Source: a virus
Reading direction: 5' to 3' (one strand)
DNA length: 31,303 nt
IMG/VR virus record: IMGVR_UViG_3300044846_000708
Coordinates: 1 to 31,303 of that record
In this document: piece after piece, positions 20,832 through 27,822 of the stretch
Numbering within the stretch: the stretch's first letter is position 1
How the letters are laid out: every line of letters begins with the position of its first letter
The notes under the pieces: model-generated
Databases searched by the model: none
Told to the model about the DNA's origin: nothing
What the model saw: only the letters and a program-made list of their open reading frames with translations
Translations under genes and position numbers: made by a program

Positions 20832-21181
20832 TCAAGGAAATATATGATATCCCGAATAAAAAGGAGGCTGAGAAATCCGGCCTTCATTTCTGTAAGTCAA
20901 CAAAGATATACGGGATATTTATTGAGAATGAGTTGGCAGGGTATGCCGGATTAATCTTAAAAAAAGATAAAGCCATTTTTAAAAATGCTTTTATTTTTAA
21001 AGGCTTTAGAGGAGCAGGCCTTTTTAAAAAATTAATTGATTTTAGAATTGAGGCAACAAAAGACAAAAAAATTATTGAGGCGACATGCACTAAGATGAGC
21101 CTAAACGAATATCTAAAGCGTGGATTTAAAATTGTTCAGGAGTACAAACTTTATACGAAAGTAAGGCATGAAAATTTATAA
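20828..21181 (+). CDS. GNAT-fold acyltransferase (117 aa)
   Basis: A compact GNAT domain: IFIENELAGYAGLILKKDKA, then FIFKGFRGAGLFKKLIDFR with the RGAGLF pyrophosphate-binding turn of motif A, and the motif B-like MSLNEYLKRGFKIVQEY. GNATs move acyl groups from CoA or modify nucleic acids. Mu Mom is a GNAT relative that modifies DNA adenine, which makes a similar role beside a methyltransferase attractive, but direct Mom homology is not shown here. ATGA overlap upstream, 14-base overlap downstream. Confidence 0.8.
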   Translation: MIKEIYDIPNKKEAEKSGLHFCKSTKIYGIFIENELAGYAGLILKKDKAIFKNAFIFKGFRGAGLFKKLIDFRIEATKDKKIIEATCTKMSLNEYLKRGFKIVQEYKLYTKVRHENL

Positions 21182-22364
21182 CAATCAGAATGTATATAAT
21201 GCAGCTCTTGACAGAATTAGATTTTTGTTTGATGAGTTCGAAAATGTTGTTGTTGGATTTTCCGGAGGCAAGGATAGCACTGTTACTTTAAACCTTGCAC
21301 TAGAAGTTGCTCAAGAAAAGAATAGACTTCCGCTTAAGGTAATATTTGTAGATCAAGAAGCAGAGTGGCAGGGAACAATTGATTACGTAGAAAAGGTAAT
21401 GAAGGATAGCCGGGTAGATCCTTATTGGTTTCAAATGCCTATGGTTATTACAAATAATGCATCAAGCTATGAAAGATATTCTAGATGTTGGAATCCTTCC
21501 GAAAAAGAGAATTGGATTCACCCTCAACATGAAATGTCGATAAAGGAAAATAAATATGGAACGGAAAGGTTTCACGAATTATTTGAAAACATTTTTAAGG
21601 TTGAGTTTAAAAATCAAAAGAGTTGCTACCTATCCGGGGTAAGAACAGAAGAAGCTCCAAAACGATTTGTAGCCTTAACTCATGCACTGACATACAAGTG
21701 GATTACATGGGGTAAAGTCCTTAACAAAAAACTAAATCACTATACCTTTTATCCTTTATACGATTGGAGCTATACTGATATTTGGAAGTACATTTTAGAA
21801 AATAACATTGCGTATAACAAGGTTTACGATGGGATGTATCAGCAAGGAGTTCGGGTACTTGATATGAGAATATCTAATTTGCATCACGAAACTGCTATGC
21901 AGAATTTACTCTTAGTTCAAGAGATCGAACCTAATACGTGGAATAAGATTGCAAAAAGGATTGAAGGAGCTTCGAGTATTAAGCACATCAAAAACAATTC
22001 TTTTGCTTGCCCAAAGGAATTACCCTACATGTTTAAAGATTGGGAAGATTACGCATACCATCTAGCAAACAACATTATTCAGGAAGAGAATAACAAAAAA
22101 CTACTTATCAGTAAAATCGAATCTAAAAAGAATATCTATACCGGCGATAATATCAAGCACTCTTTTTGGAAGGTAATTATAAACACGATCCTTTCAAGCG
22201 ATTGGGACTTTACAAAGATTGCTAATTACGAAATGTCACCTTTGGTTTACGGATACCGAAAATATAAAACAGGTAAGATTGATGAAAAACTTTTAATGGA
22301 CACCAAAGTTTTTACCGAGACAGAGCTGAAAGAAATTAAACAGATACTATATGGAAGAGATTAA
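21168..22364 (+). CDS. PAPS reductase-family ATP pyrophosphatase, IbrA-like
   Basis: The 398-residue protein opens with VVVGFSGGKDSTVTLNLAL, whose SGGKDS loop (32-37) binds ATP in PAPS reductase/N-type ATP pyrophosphatases. Next is KVIFVDQEAEWQGTIDYVE. The length, the SCYLSGVRTEEAPKRF segment, the FYPLYDWSYTDIWKYI helix and a DUF3440-like C-terminus fit IbrA/YbdN-type proteins. The catalytic role of IbrA is not settled; DndC is a relative that acts in DNA phosphorothioation. The next gene is the expected ParB-like IbrB partner, sharing a 14-base overlap. Confidence 0.85.
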   Translation: MKIYNNQNVYNAALDRIRFLFDEFENVVVGFSGGKDSTVTLNLALEVAQEKNRLPLKVIFVDQEAEWQGTIDYVEKVMKDSRVDPYWFQMPMVITNNASSYERYSRCWNPSEKENWIHPQHEMSIKENKYGTERFHELFENIFKVEFKNQKSCYLSGVRTEEAPKRFVALTHALTYKWITWGKVLNKKLNHYTFYPLYDWSYTDIWKYILENNIAYNKVYDGMYQQGVRVLDMRISNLHHETAMQNLLLVQEIEPNTWNKIAKRIEGASSIKHIKNNSFACPKELPYMFKDWEDYAYHLANNIIQEENNKKLLISKIESKKNIYTGDNIKHSFWKVIINTILSSDWDFTKIANYEMSPLVYGYRKYKTGKIDEKLLMDTKVFTETELKEIKQILYGRD

Positions 22365-23004
22365 AATTGAGATCCGAGAAGCCTTTTATGAGGCAGAGGA
22401 TAAAATTAAATTTGTTAATGAGTTAAATGAATTCATACACAAAGAAATATCCGAGATTAAGCAGCCCATTGATTTCGTGAGATGGATACCTATTGAAAAG
22501 GTGTCCCCAAACGATTACAATCCAAATAGCGTTGCCAAGATAGAAATGGGATTGCTATACAAAAGCATTAAGCACGATGGATATACTCAGCCCATCGTAA
22601 CTATTTACGATAAAGAAAAAGACAAGTATGTTATTGTAGATGGATTCCACCGGTACTTTACCTGCAAAACAAATAAGGATATCTACGAAAGAAATAAAGG
22701 TCATCTTCCTTGCGTTGTAATCGAGAAGGATATCAACGAAAGAATGGCTGCCACCGTGAGACACAACCGAGCGAGGGGAGAACATAGTGTAGCCGGTATG
22801 GGTAACATGGTATTTGAAATGCTAGAAAACGGATGGACAGAAACAGAGATATGTAATCATCTTGGTATGGAACCTGAAGAGATTCTAAAGCTAAAACACA
22901 TTACAGGATTTAGCAGATTATTTGAAAACGTAAACTATCAGAAAAGTTGGGAAACAAAGAATCAGATTAAGCTAAAGAAGGAATATCAAAGTAAGCAAGA
23001 GTGA
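22351..23004 (+). CDS. ParB-like protein, IbrB-like partner
   Basis: The 217-residue protein has a ParB/Srx domain at about 42-125 (WIPIEKVSPNDYNPNSVAK, GYTQPIVTIYDKE, YVIVDGFHRYF with DGFHR at 97-101). It continues with RMAATVRHNRARGEHSVAGM (131-150) and an HTH-like helix pair (ENGWTETEICNHLGMEPEEI), as in IbrB/YbdM proteins. In known cases IbrA and IbrB are encoded as a pair and act together. The next gene begins at GTGA inside its stop. Confidence 0.85.
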   Translation: MEEIKIEIREAFYEAEDKIKFVNELNEFIHKEISEIKQPIDFVRWIPIEKVSPNDYNPNSVAKIEMGLLYKSIKHDGYTQPIVTIYDKEKDKYVIVDGFHRYFTCKTNKDIYERNKGHLPCVVIEKDINERMAATVRHNRARGEHSVAGMGNMVFEMLENGWTETEICNHLGMEPEEILKLKHITGFSRLFENVNYQKSWETKNQIKLKKEYQSKQE

Positions 23005-23486
23005 AGTCGATCGGATGGCTATATGATCGAGAGTTTGAGTATGTTTTTAAGAACATAGGAAAAGACCTATGGGAAGATCTCAGACAAGAGGTTGCGTATA
23101 TAGTCTTTCAATATGATCGAGCAAAGATTACAGAACTAGAAGAAAAAGGAAAGCAGGTCTTTAAATTTTGGATAGTTCGAATCTGCTGCAATCAAACTAA
23201 TAGTAAATACGGGAAGTTTGGCAGGCTATATTCAAGCCTTTTACCGGTAGAAGATATTCTAAAATTTGTCAAGGAGGAGGAGCCAATTGATAATAGCCAA
23301 GAGGTATTCGATAGCATATCTAAAATAGTAGAAGGCTTGTATTGGTACGATCAGGAGATCCTTAAGATGTATGTAGATTTAGGAAGCGTTCGAAAGGTAA
23401 GCAAGCAAACCGGGATTCCTCACACGTCAATATTTATAACAATTAAAAAAATACGCTCATGTATCAAATCGCAGTTGGTTTACTAG
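23001..23486 (+). CDS. Sigma-70-like protein (161 aa)
   Basis: It starts with GTG in a GTGA overlap. The N-terminal part (DLWEDLRQEVAYIVFQ ... FKFWIVRICCNQT) resembles sigma region 2 of ECF-like proteins. The end (YDQEILKMYVDLGSVRKVSK, QTGIPHTSIFITIKKIRSCI) resembles region 4 with an HTH at about 127-156. It might redirect host RNA polymerase to late genes, several of which lack the usual promoter. It could also be a simple DNA-binding factor. Confidence 0.65.
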   Translation: MKSIGWLYDREFEYVFKNIGKDLWEDLRQEVAYIVFQYDRAKITELEEKGKQVFKFWIVRICCNQTNSKYGKFGRLYSSLLPVEDILKFVKEEEPIDNSQEVFDSISKIVEGLYWYDQEILKMYVDLGSVRKVSKQTGIPHTSIFITIKKIRSCIKSQLVY

Positions 23487-23725
23487 GATCGATAGGGATT
23501 ACCTTGCTTTACTATTATATTATTAACATTCCTAAAATATTTAAGAAAGTAACGGGAATTACTTTAGGCAAGCCTTTTGGATGTACATTTTGTATGTCCT
23601 TTTGGATATGCTTTTCGTATCTCCTTTGGAATACAAGTTTTGTGGAGGCGATATTTATAGGAAGTACAACACCATTTATTTACCTTTTAATTGAGGATTA
23701 TTTAACAAACAAATTTCAACTATGA
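23459..23725 (+). CDS. Membrane protein with Cys pair (88 aa)
   Basis: Hydrophobic segments at about 4-24 and 48-78 (including FCMSFWICFSYLLWN and IFIGSTTPFIYLLIE) flank GKPFGCTFCMSFW. The CxxC-like pair and membrane layout resemble DUF1360-type proteins. Overlaps the sigma-like gene by 28 bases. Function unknown. Confidence 0.65.
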   Translation: MYQIAVGLLGSIGITLLYYYIINIPKIFKKVTGITLGKPFGCTFCMSFWICFSYLLWNTSFVEAIFIGSTTPFIYLLIEDYLTNKFQL

Positions 23726-24045
23726 CACCGGAAGATCACGAACTATTCAAGAAGCACATGGAATTATACGAGTGCTACAAGAAACACGCTTTTATTAGAA
23801 ACTACAATAAGGAAGTTTACAATGATTTGATTTATCTCTATACTACGTACGTAAACGCTAAGCATACCTTTTCTCATTGGTGTAGCTCTTGCCGTATGGA
23901 GTTGGTAAATTACCTATACGGATGGTATACTAATGAAGAACACACTACTTGGTACCGGCAGCAGGAGCAAGAAAGTGCCGAAGTATTGTTATCTTCGGAG
24001 GAAGTAACTCCTGTAAAAAGAACAAGAAAAACCAAAACCACATAA
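23722..24045 (+). CDS. Small Cys-containing protein (107 aa)
   Basis: Helical N-terminus (EDHELFKKHMELYECYKKHA), then HTFSHWCSSCRMELVNYLYG with a CSSC pair, and a basic, probably disordered tail (PVKRTRKTKTT). ATGA overlap with the membrane protein, whose own Cys pair may act with this one. No established function. Confidence 0.65.
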   Translation: MTPEDHELFKKHMELYECYKKHAFIRNYNKEVYNDLIYLYTTYVNAKHTFSHWCSSCRMELVNYLYGWYTNEEHTTWYRQQEQESAEVLLSSEEVTPVKRTRKTKTT

Positions 24046-24049
24046 ACCA

Positions 24050-24337
24050 ATGGAAGAAAAACAAAAAGTAAAGCTAGGGAACGGAAAGAAAAGAAACGAT
24101 TCTTGGATTACATCATCATTTTGTATTACAGATGCGGAGGAACATGCTTATACCTATGAAGGTAAAAAGTATGTAAACATTAATATCAATGTTTATGAAG
24201 AGGCTAATAAATACGGGAAGGATGTAGCCATTACCTTAAACGATTATAAAAAGCAAGAAAATGTTAGCCCACAGGTTAACAAGATGCCTGTGGCTAATGC
24301 TCCTTATCAAGCAGAGGAATACGATCTACCCTTTTAA
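24050..24337 (+). CDS. Single-strand DNA-binding-like protein with SSB-type tail
   Basis: The 95-residue protein is beta-rich (SWITSSFCITDAEEHAYTYE, GKKYVNININVYEEANKYGK, DVAITLNDYKKQ), followed by a flexible linker and the acidic-hydrophobic end EEYDLPF. This end resembles the DDIPF-type tip by which bacterial SSB recruits partner proteins. A phage SSB or an SSB mimic is plausible. The fold assignment is my inference. Confidence 0.55.
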   Translation: MEEKQKVKLGNGKKRNDSWITSSFCITDAEEHAYTYEGKKYVNININVYEEANKYGKDVAITLNDYKKQENVSPQVNKMPVANAPYQAEEYDLPF

Positions 24338-24591
24338 TGAAAAAGCATACTAAGATTTACATGGAATATTTTGGCTACACGATAGCTGATTTTATTCCAT
24401 GTGAAGTATGCGGATCTCAAGCAGTAGATATACATCACATAAAGGCTAGGGGAATGGGAGGTAGCAAGCTAGCTGACCGAATAGAAAACCTAATGGCATT
24501 GTGCAGAAGATGTCACGATACTATGGGGGATATAACAAGTCAAAGAGAATACTTACAGGAAAAGCACAAAGAAAAAATGCAAGTCAGGTGA
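24337..24591 (+). CDS. HNH-type endonuclease-like protein (84 aa)
   Basis: Two zinc-type Cys pairs, CEVCGSQ and LCRRCHD, bracket IHHIKARGMGGSKLADRIENL, the usual HNH beta-beta-alpha core with catalytic His (HH at about 37-38). HNH proteins near terminase genes often help packaging; others are homing nucleases. The last codons overlap the 5' end of the tRNA-like RNA. Confidence 0.82.
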   Translation: MKKHTKIYMEYFGYTIADFIPCEVCGSQAVDIHHIKARGMGGSKLADRIENLMALCRRCHDTMGDITSQREYLQEKHKEKMQVR

Positions 24592-24690
24592 CGGAATTGG
24601 TAAACGTACATCGGAGCTGCTTGTCAAAAGTGATGGCATATTGAGATAACCTTAGATGTGTATGCAGGTTCGAATCCTGTCCTGACTACA
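24582..24690 (+). tRNA. tRNA-like RNA (Leu/Ser-type), anomalous anticodon region
   Basis: The acceptor stem is AGTCAGG (24582-24588) with CCTGACT (24681-24687). A TGACGGAATTGGTAAACGTA D-arm of class II (Leu-like) type follows. The T arm is GCAGG-TTCGAAT-CCTGT (24664-24680). The 3' end is ACA, with no encoded CCA. Between D-arm and T-arm lie about 55 bases, roughly 20 more than in a normal tRNA-Leu. I cannot build a standard 5-bp anticodon stem with a U33-NNN loop. CATC (24609-24612) can pair with either GATG at 24632-24635 or at 24655-24658. So it may be a tRNA with an insertion, a decayed tRNA, or a tRNA mimic. Confidence 0.5.
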
Positions 24691-24750
24691 AGGCTAAGCG
24701 ATCCCACCTGCCTACAATTGGGATGTGAGTTGTTAGTAGGTAGCCTTTCT
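24690..24750 (+). ncRNA. Pseudoknot-capable RNA next to the tRNA-like gene
   Basis: An outer stem AAGGCTA/TAGCCTT (24690-24696/24741-24747) encloses ATCCCA/TGGGAT (24701-24706/24719-24724). The loop of the latter holds CCTAC (24711-24715), which pairs with GTAGG (24736-24740), directly against the outer stem. This is an H-type pseudoknot. A TTTCTTATT stretch follows, so a terminator role is also possible. The next gene starts at 24780. Confidence 0.5.
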
Positions 24751-24779
24751 TATTAAATAAACTAAAACAAAAAAAAACC

Positions 24780-24968
24780 ATGTCAAACTTTCAATTAAAT
24801 TTTAACACTGCAAAAAAGGTAGTAAGCATTACACTAGATCAAGAAGATGGAGTATTAGATCTAGCTTACTTGTTCAAGAAGATTTTAGATGATGCCGGGA
24901 TAGAAAATCAAATCAAAGAAACATTAATTGAAGAAGCTACTCCTATAGATCCGGAGTCATTGAATTAA
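24780..24968 (+). CDS. Small hypothetical protein (62 aa)
   Basis: A strongly A-rich leader (AAAACAAAAAAAAACC) precedes the ATG. The acidic product (FQLNFNTAKKVVSITLDQED, LDLAYLFKKILDDAGIENQI) has no recognised motif. It lies just before the terminase genes, perhaps the first gene of the packaging transcript. Confidence 0.65.
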   Translation: MSNFQLNFNTAKKVVSITLDQEDGVLDLAYLFKKILDDAGIENQIKETLIEEATPIDPESLN

Positions 24969-24983
24969 ACAAAATTATACAAT

Positions 24984-25325
24984 ATGAAAAAGCCGGATAG
25001 ATCAACGATAGAGAAAGCGATTGTAATGGCATTTGGGAACCTTTCTACGGCAGCAAAGTCTTTGCAGGTAGAAAGGGCTACCCTTTACTCTTGGATCGAG
25101 CAGGAGGGCTTAAATGAGTCCGTAACAGAAGGGAGGAATAGAAGGCTTGACTTCGCAGAGTCTATGCTAGATAAGGCTATGCAAAACGAAAATATGAGTG
25201 CCATTATTTTTTTCCTAAAAACTCAAGGTAAATCAAGAGGATATGTAGAACGTCAAGAGATATCCGGAGCAGATGGAACAAAACTTTTTGAGGTAACCAT
25301 TGTAGATGGAACAGATCAAACTTAA
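24984..25325 (+). CDS. terS: Terminase small subunit-like protein
   Basis: The 113-residue protein begins with an HTH-type helix set (IEKAIVMAFGNLSTAAKSLQ, then ERATLYSWIEQEGLNESV). It continues with EGRNRRLDFAESMLDKAMQN and NMSAIIFFLKTQGKSRGYVE, a helical oligomerisation-type region with the K-T-x-x-x-x-R-G-Y motif common in small terminases. It recognises phage DNA for packaging. It overlaps the large subunit gene by 20 bases. Confidence 0.85.
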   Translation: MKKPDRSTIEKAIVMAFGNLSTAAKSLQVERATLYSWIEQEGLNESVTEGRNRRLDFAESMLDKAMQNENMSAIIFFLKTQGKSRGYVERQEISGADGTKLFEVTIVDGTDQT

Positions 25326-26466
25326 AACGAATAAAGTCTTTAAACACTTAGAGACATCTAATGCTAAGATCATAGTTCAGCAGGGTGGCACTAGATCCGG
25401 AAAGACCTATAACATATTGATATGGATAATCTTTGCTTACTGCCAAAGAAATAATGGCAAGATTATAACTATTTGTCGAAAGTCTTTTCCTGCTTTGAGG
25501 GCAACCGTGATGCGTGACTTCTTTACCATAATCAGGGATTACGATATTTACTCTGAAGAATTCCATAGTAAAACATTACACGAGTATAAGATAAACGGAA
25601 ACATAGTTGAATTTGTATCTCTTGATATGCCTCAAAAGATTAGAGGTAGAAAGCGAGATTTACTTTTTGCTAATGAGGCAAACGAATTAAACTTTGAAGA
25701 TTGGCAGCAGCTTCTTTTCCGAACAAGCGAAAGGGTGATAATTGACTTTAACCCTTCAGAAGAATTTCATTGGATTTATGATCAAGTCCTTACCCGGCCG
25801 GACGTTGACTTCTTTCAAACTACCTACAAAGACAATCCTTTTTTAGGTGACGTAATCAAGGCAGAGATCGAAAGACTACAGAACATAGATGAGAACTATT
25901 GGAGGGTTTACGGATTAGGTGAGAGGGGTCAGTCAAAGTCTTTGGTTTATTCCTATAACACGATCAAAGAAATACCGAAGGAGGCAAAGCTAGTTAGTTA
26001 CGGCCTTGACTTTGGCTACTCAAGCGATCCAACTTCTTTAGTTCGTACGTATATTCTAGATGACAATATGTACGTAGACGAAGTGCTATACCGAACCGGA
26101 ATGACTAACCAAGATATTGCTAACGAAATGAAAGTACTTGGACTTGACAGGAGTAACGAAGTCTTTGCGGATAGCGCAGAGCCAAAGTCAATCGAAGAGA
26201 TATACCGAATGGGATGGAATGTCAAGCCAACAATAAAGGGATCGGTTAACTTGGGCATAGACATAATTCGAAGATACAAGCTACACGCTACAGAAAGTAG
26301 CTTTAACCTAATTAAGGAGCTACGCAATTACAAGTATATTGAAGATAAAAACGGGCAGGTTACGAATAAACCCGTTGACAACTTTAATCACGCTTTAGAT
26401 GCGTTGCGATATTCGGTAGTAAACAAGATTTCGGCAAGCCATCTTGGTAGGTACTCTTTCCGATAG
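25306..26466 (+). CDS. terL: Terminase large subunit
   Basis: The 386-residue protein has an ATPase domain with Walker A GGTRSGKT (27-34), a Walker B segment LLFANEAN (119-126) with its acidic Glu124, and DFNPSEEFHW (148-156). The nuclease domain has Asp235 (YGLDFGYSSDPT), Asp289 (FADSAEP) and Asp365 (NHALDALRY). It translocates and cuts phage DNA into the prohead. It lies about 12 kb from the portal gene, across the tail module on a circular map, which is unusual. Confidence 0.95.
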   Translation: MEQIKLKTNKVFKHLETSNAKIIVQQGGTRSGKTYNILIWIIFAYCQRNNGKIITICRKSFPALRATVMRDFFTIIRDYDIYSEEFHSKTLHEYKINGNIVEFVSLDMPQKIRGRKRDLLFANEANELNFEDWQQLLFRTSERVIIDFNPSEEFHWIYDQVLTRPDVDFFQTTYKDNPFLGDVIKAEIERLQNIDENYWRVYGLGERGQSKSLVYSYNTIKEIPKEAKLVSYGLDFGYSSDPTSLVRTYILDDNMYVDEVLYRTGMTNQDIANEMKVLGLDRSNEVFADSAEPKSIEEIYRMGWNVKPTIKGSVNLGIDIIRRYKLHATESSFNLIKELRNYKYIEDKNGQVTNKPVDNFNHALDALRYSVVNKISASHLGRYSFR

Positions 26467-26498
26467 AAACATCAAACCAATTAAATATATTTAAAGCC

Positions 26499-27101
26499 AT
26501 GTGGGACAAATTATCAGTCGGGCAGTTTATTACCTTGTACGATATCGATGCAAGCTCAAATCTAAATGTTATCGAGAAGCAGCAGAAAATGCTAGCGGTT
26601 ATCGATGGCAAGAATGAGGATGATTACGATGATTACAAGTACCGGGATCTAATGAGGGAGTACGGGGAAAAGCTATCTTTTTTTAATAACATCCCTGAGA
26701 CCAAGCCTGTAGACTATTTGCAGGTAGGTGATAACAGATACAAGTTCTGTTATGAGTTACACGAGATTACCGCCGGGCAGTACATTGATATTACTACCTT
26801 TAGCGGAGAGATTATGCAGATAAATAAAATTGCTGCTTGCTTCTTTCTACCTATGGAAGGTGACAAGTACAAAGGATACGGGGTAGTACCTCATGATATT
26901 GTAGCAGAGGATATGCTATCAGCTAATTTCTTAGAGGTATACGGATGCATGCTTTTTTTTTGTCAACTATTCAACGAATTAATAAGCAGTACCATAACCT
27001 CCTCAATAAAGAACCCGGATCTAGCGGAGAAAGCAGCCCGTTTATGGAGCGTTGGGGCTGGGTATACAGCACAAAAGAGGTCGCAGACTTTAACAATATA
27101 A
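26499..27101 (+). CDS. Tail assembly chaperone, short form (G-like)
   Basis: The 200-residue zero-frame product begins SVGQFITLYDIDASSNLN and contains YGEKLSFFNNIP, YKFCYELHEITAGQYIDITT and KIAACFFLPMEGDKY, as in Bacteroidota phage tail chaperones. These hold the tape measure during tail assembly. A T9 run (26953-26961) gives the slippery heptamer T TTT TTT at 26954-26960 in zero frame. Past that point the zero frame continues for 47 codons, but the -1 frame looks more protein-like. Confidence 0.75.
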   Translation: MWDKLSVGQFITLYDIDASSNLNVIEKQQKMLAVIDGKNEDDYDDYKYRDLMREYGEKLSFFNNIPETKPVDYLQVGDNRYKFCYELHEITAGQYIDITTFSGEIMQINKIAACFFLPMEGDKYKGYGVVPHDIVAEDMLSANFLEVYGCMLFFCQLFNELISSTITSSIKNPDLAEKAARLWSVGAGYTAQKRSQTLTI

Positions 27102-27226
27102 CACTAAACGATGCTTACGAATTACGGGTAATCGAGTATCTAAACACTCTTGCATACTTAAAGGATTATAACAAACACAAAGATTTAGAATATAAGAAAT
27201 GGTCGTTGCAAACCAAGCTAAGGTAG
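26960..27226 (+). CDS. Tail assembly chaperone -1 frameshift extension (T-like)
   Basis: A -1 shift at 26954-26960 joins the first 154 codons to this frame, giving a fusion of about 242 residues (GT-like). The extension holds SPFMERWGWVYSTKEVADFN and ELRVIEYLNTLAYLKDYNKH, a typical second half for these proteins. The frame could also start alone at the ATG at 26945, though no leader supports that. A one-base error in the T run is the other explanation. Confidence 0.65.
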   Translation: MSTIQRINKQYHNLLNKEPGSSGESSPFMERWGWVYSTKEVADFNNITLNDAYELRVIEYLNTLAYLKDYNKHKDLEYKKWSLQTKLR

Positions 27227-27822
27227 ACGGGTTATTTAACATCGGTGGGACTAAACTTAAGAGTAATCAATACATTTTAGATGTAGAGAAAATTCTTGTT
27301 ACGAACATCAAGGAGGCGATGCTTAAGTTCGGTGGCAGCATAGTGAATAACCTTGAAGATTTTGCACCCGATTCTTCCGGAGGTTTAAAGTCTTCATTCG
27401 ATGTTATAGGGGTAAAGGAAACCAAGACAGGATACAGGCTTGAAATTAGCGTTGGCAAATATTATTCGGACTATATTGACAAAGGTGTTAAGGGTGTAAA
27501 AAATAAGAGAAAGACATACCCTAACGCTGAAGGAGTATTCTATAAGTTTAAGAACTATGGAATGCCTATTGAGGCTCTGCGAAGTTTAGCAGGTTGGGTT
27601 AAAAGAAAGAATATAGAACTAGAAGCAACTGCCTTAATTAACAATCAAAAGGTGCCGGACGAAATTGATGCAACTACAAGAACCATTGCATATTTCATAA
27701 AAAAGAACGGAATTGAAGGAAGGCAATTTATCAAGAGATCAATCGATAAGGCAACACCTGATTTTAATGTCGATCTAAAAACCATAGGAACAAATACACT
27801 TATTTTAAGAATAGCAAAATGA
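27199..27822 (+). CDS. Tail completion protein, HK97 gp10-like
   Basis: The 207-residue protein has VEKILVTNIKEAMLKFGGSI, NNLEDFAPDSSGGLKSSFDV, a YRLEISVGKYYSDYIDKGVK strand-turn, and TTRTIAYFIKKNGIEGRQFI near the end. This matches the gp10-like layout (N-terminal helix, GxLKxS strand, central DKGVKG, basic end). The family helps finish the head-tail joint or the tail tube. It overlaps the chaperone extension by 28 bases. Confidence 0.7.
   Translation: MVVANQAKVDGLFNIGGTKLKSNQYILDVEKILVTNIKEAMLKFGGSIVNNLEDFAPDSSGGLKSSFDVIGVKETKTGYRLEISVGKYYSDYIDKGVKGVKNKRKTYPNAEGVFYKFKNYGMPIEALRSLAGWVKRKNIELEATALINNQKVPDEIDATTRTIAYFIKKNGIEGRQFIKRSIDKATPDFNVDLKTIGTNTLILRIAK

Noticed and set aside
24690-24747. 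Second tRNA after the tRNA-like RNA
   Set aside because: Only 58 bases long, with no T loop or D loop; the crossing stems fit a pseudoknot.
24690-24747. HDV-like ribozyme
   Set aside because: The order of stem strands does not match the nested double-pseudoknot of that class.
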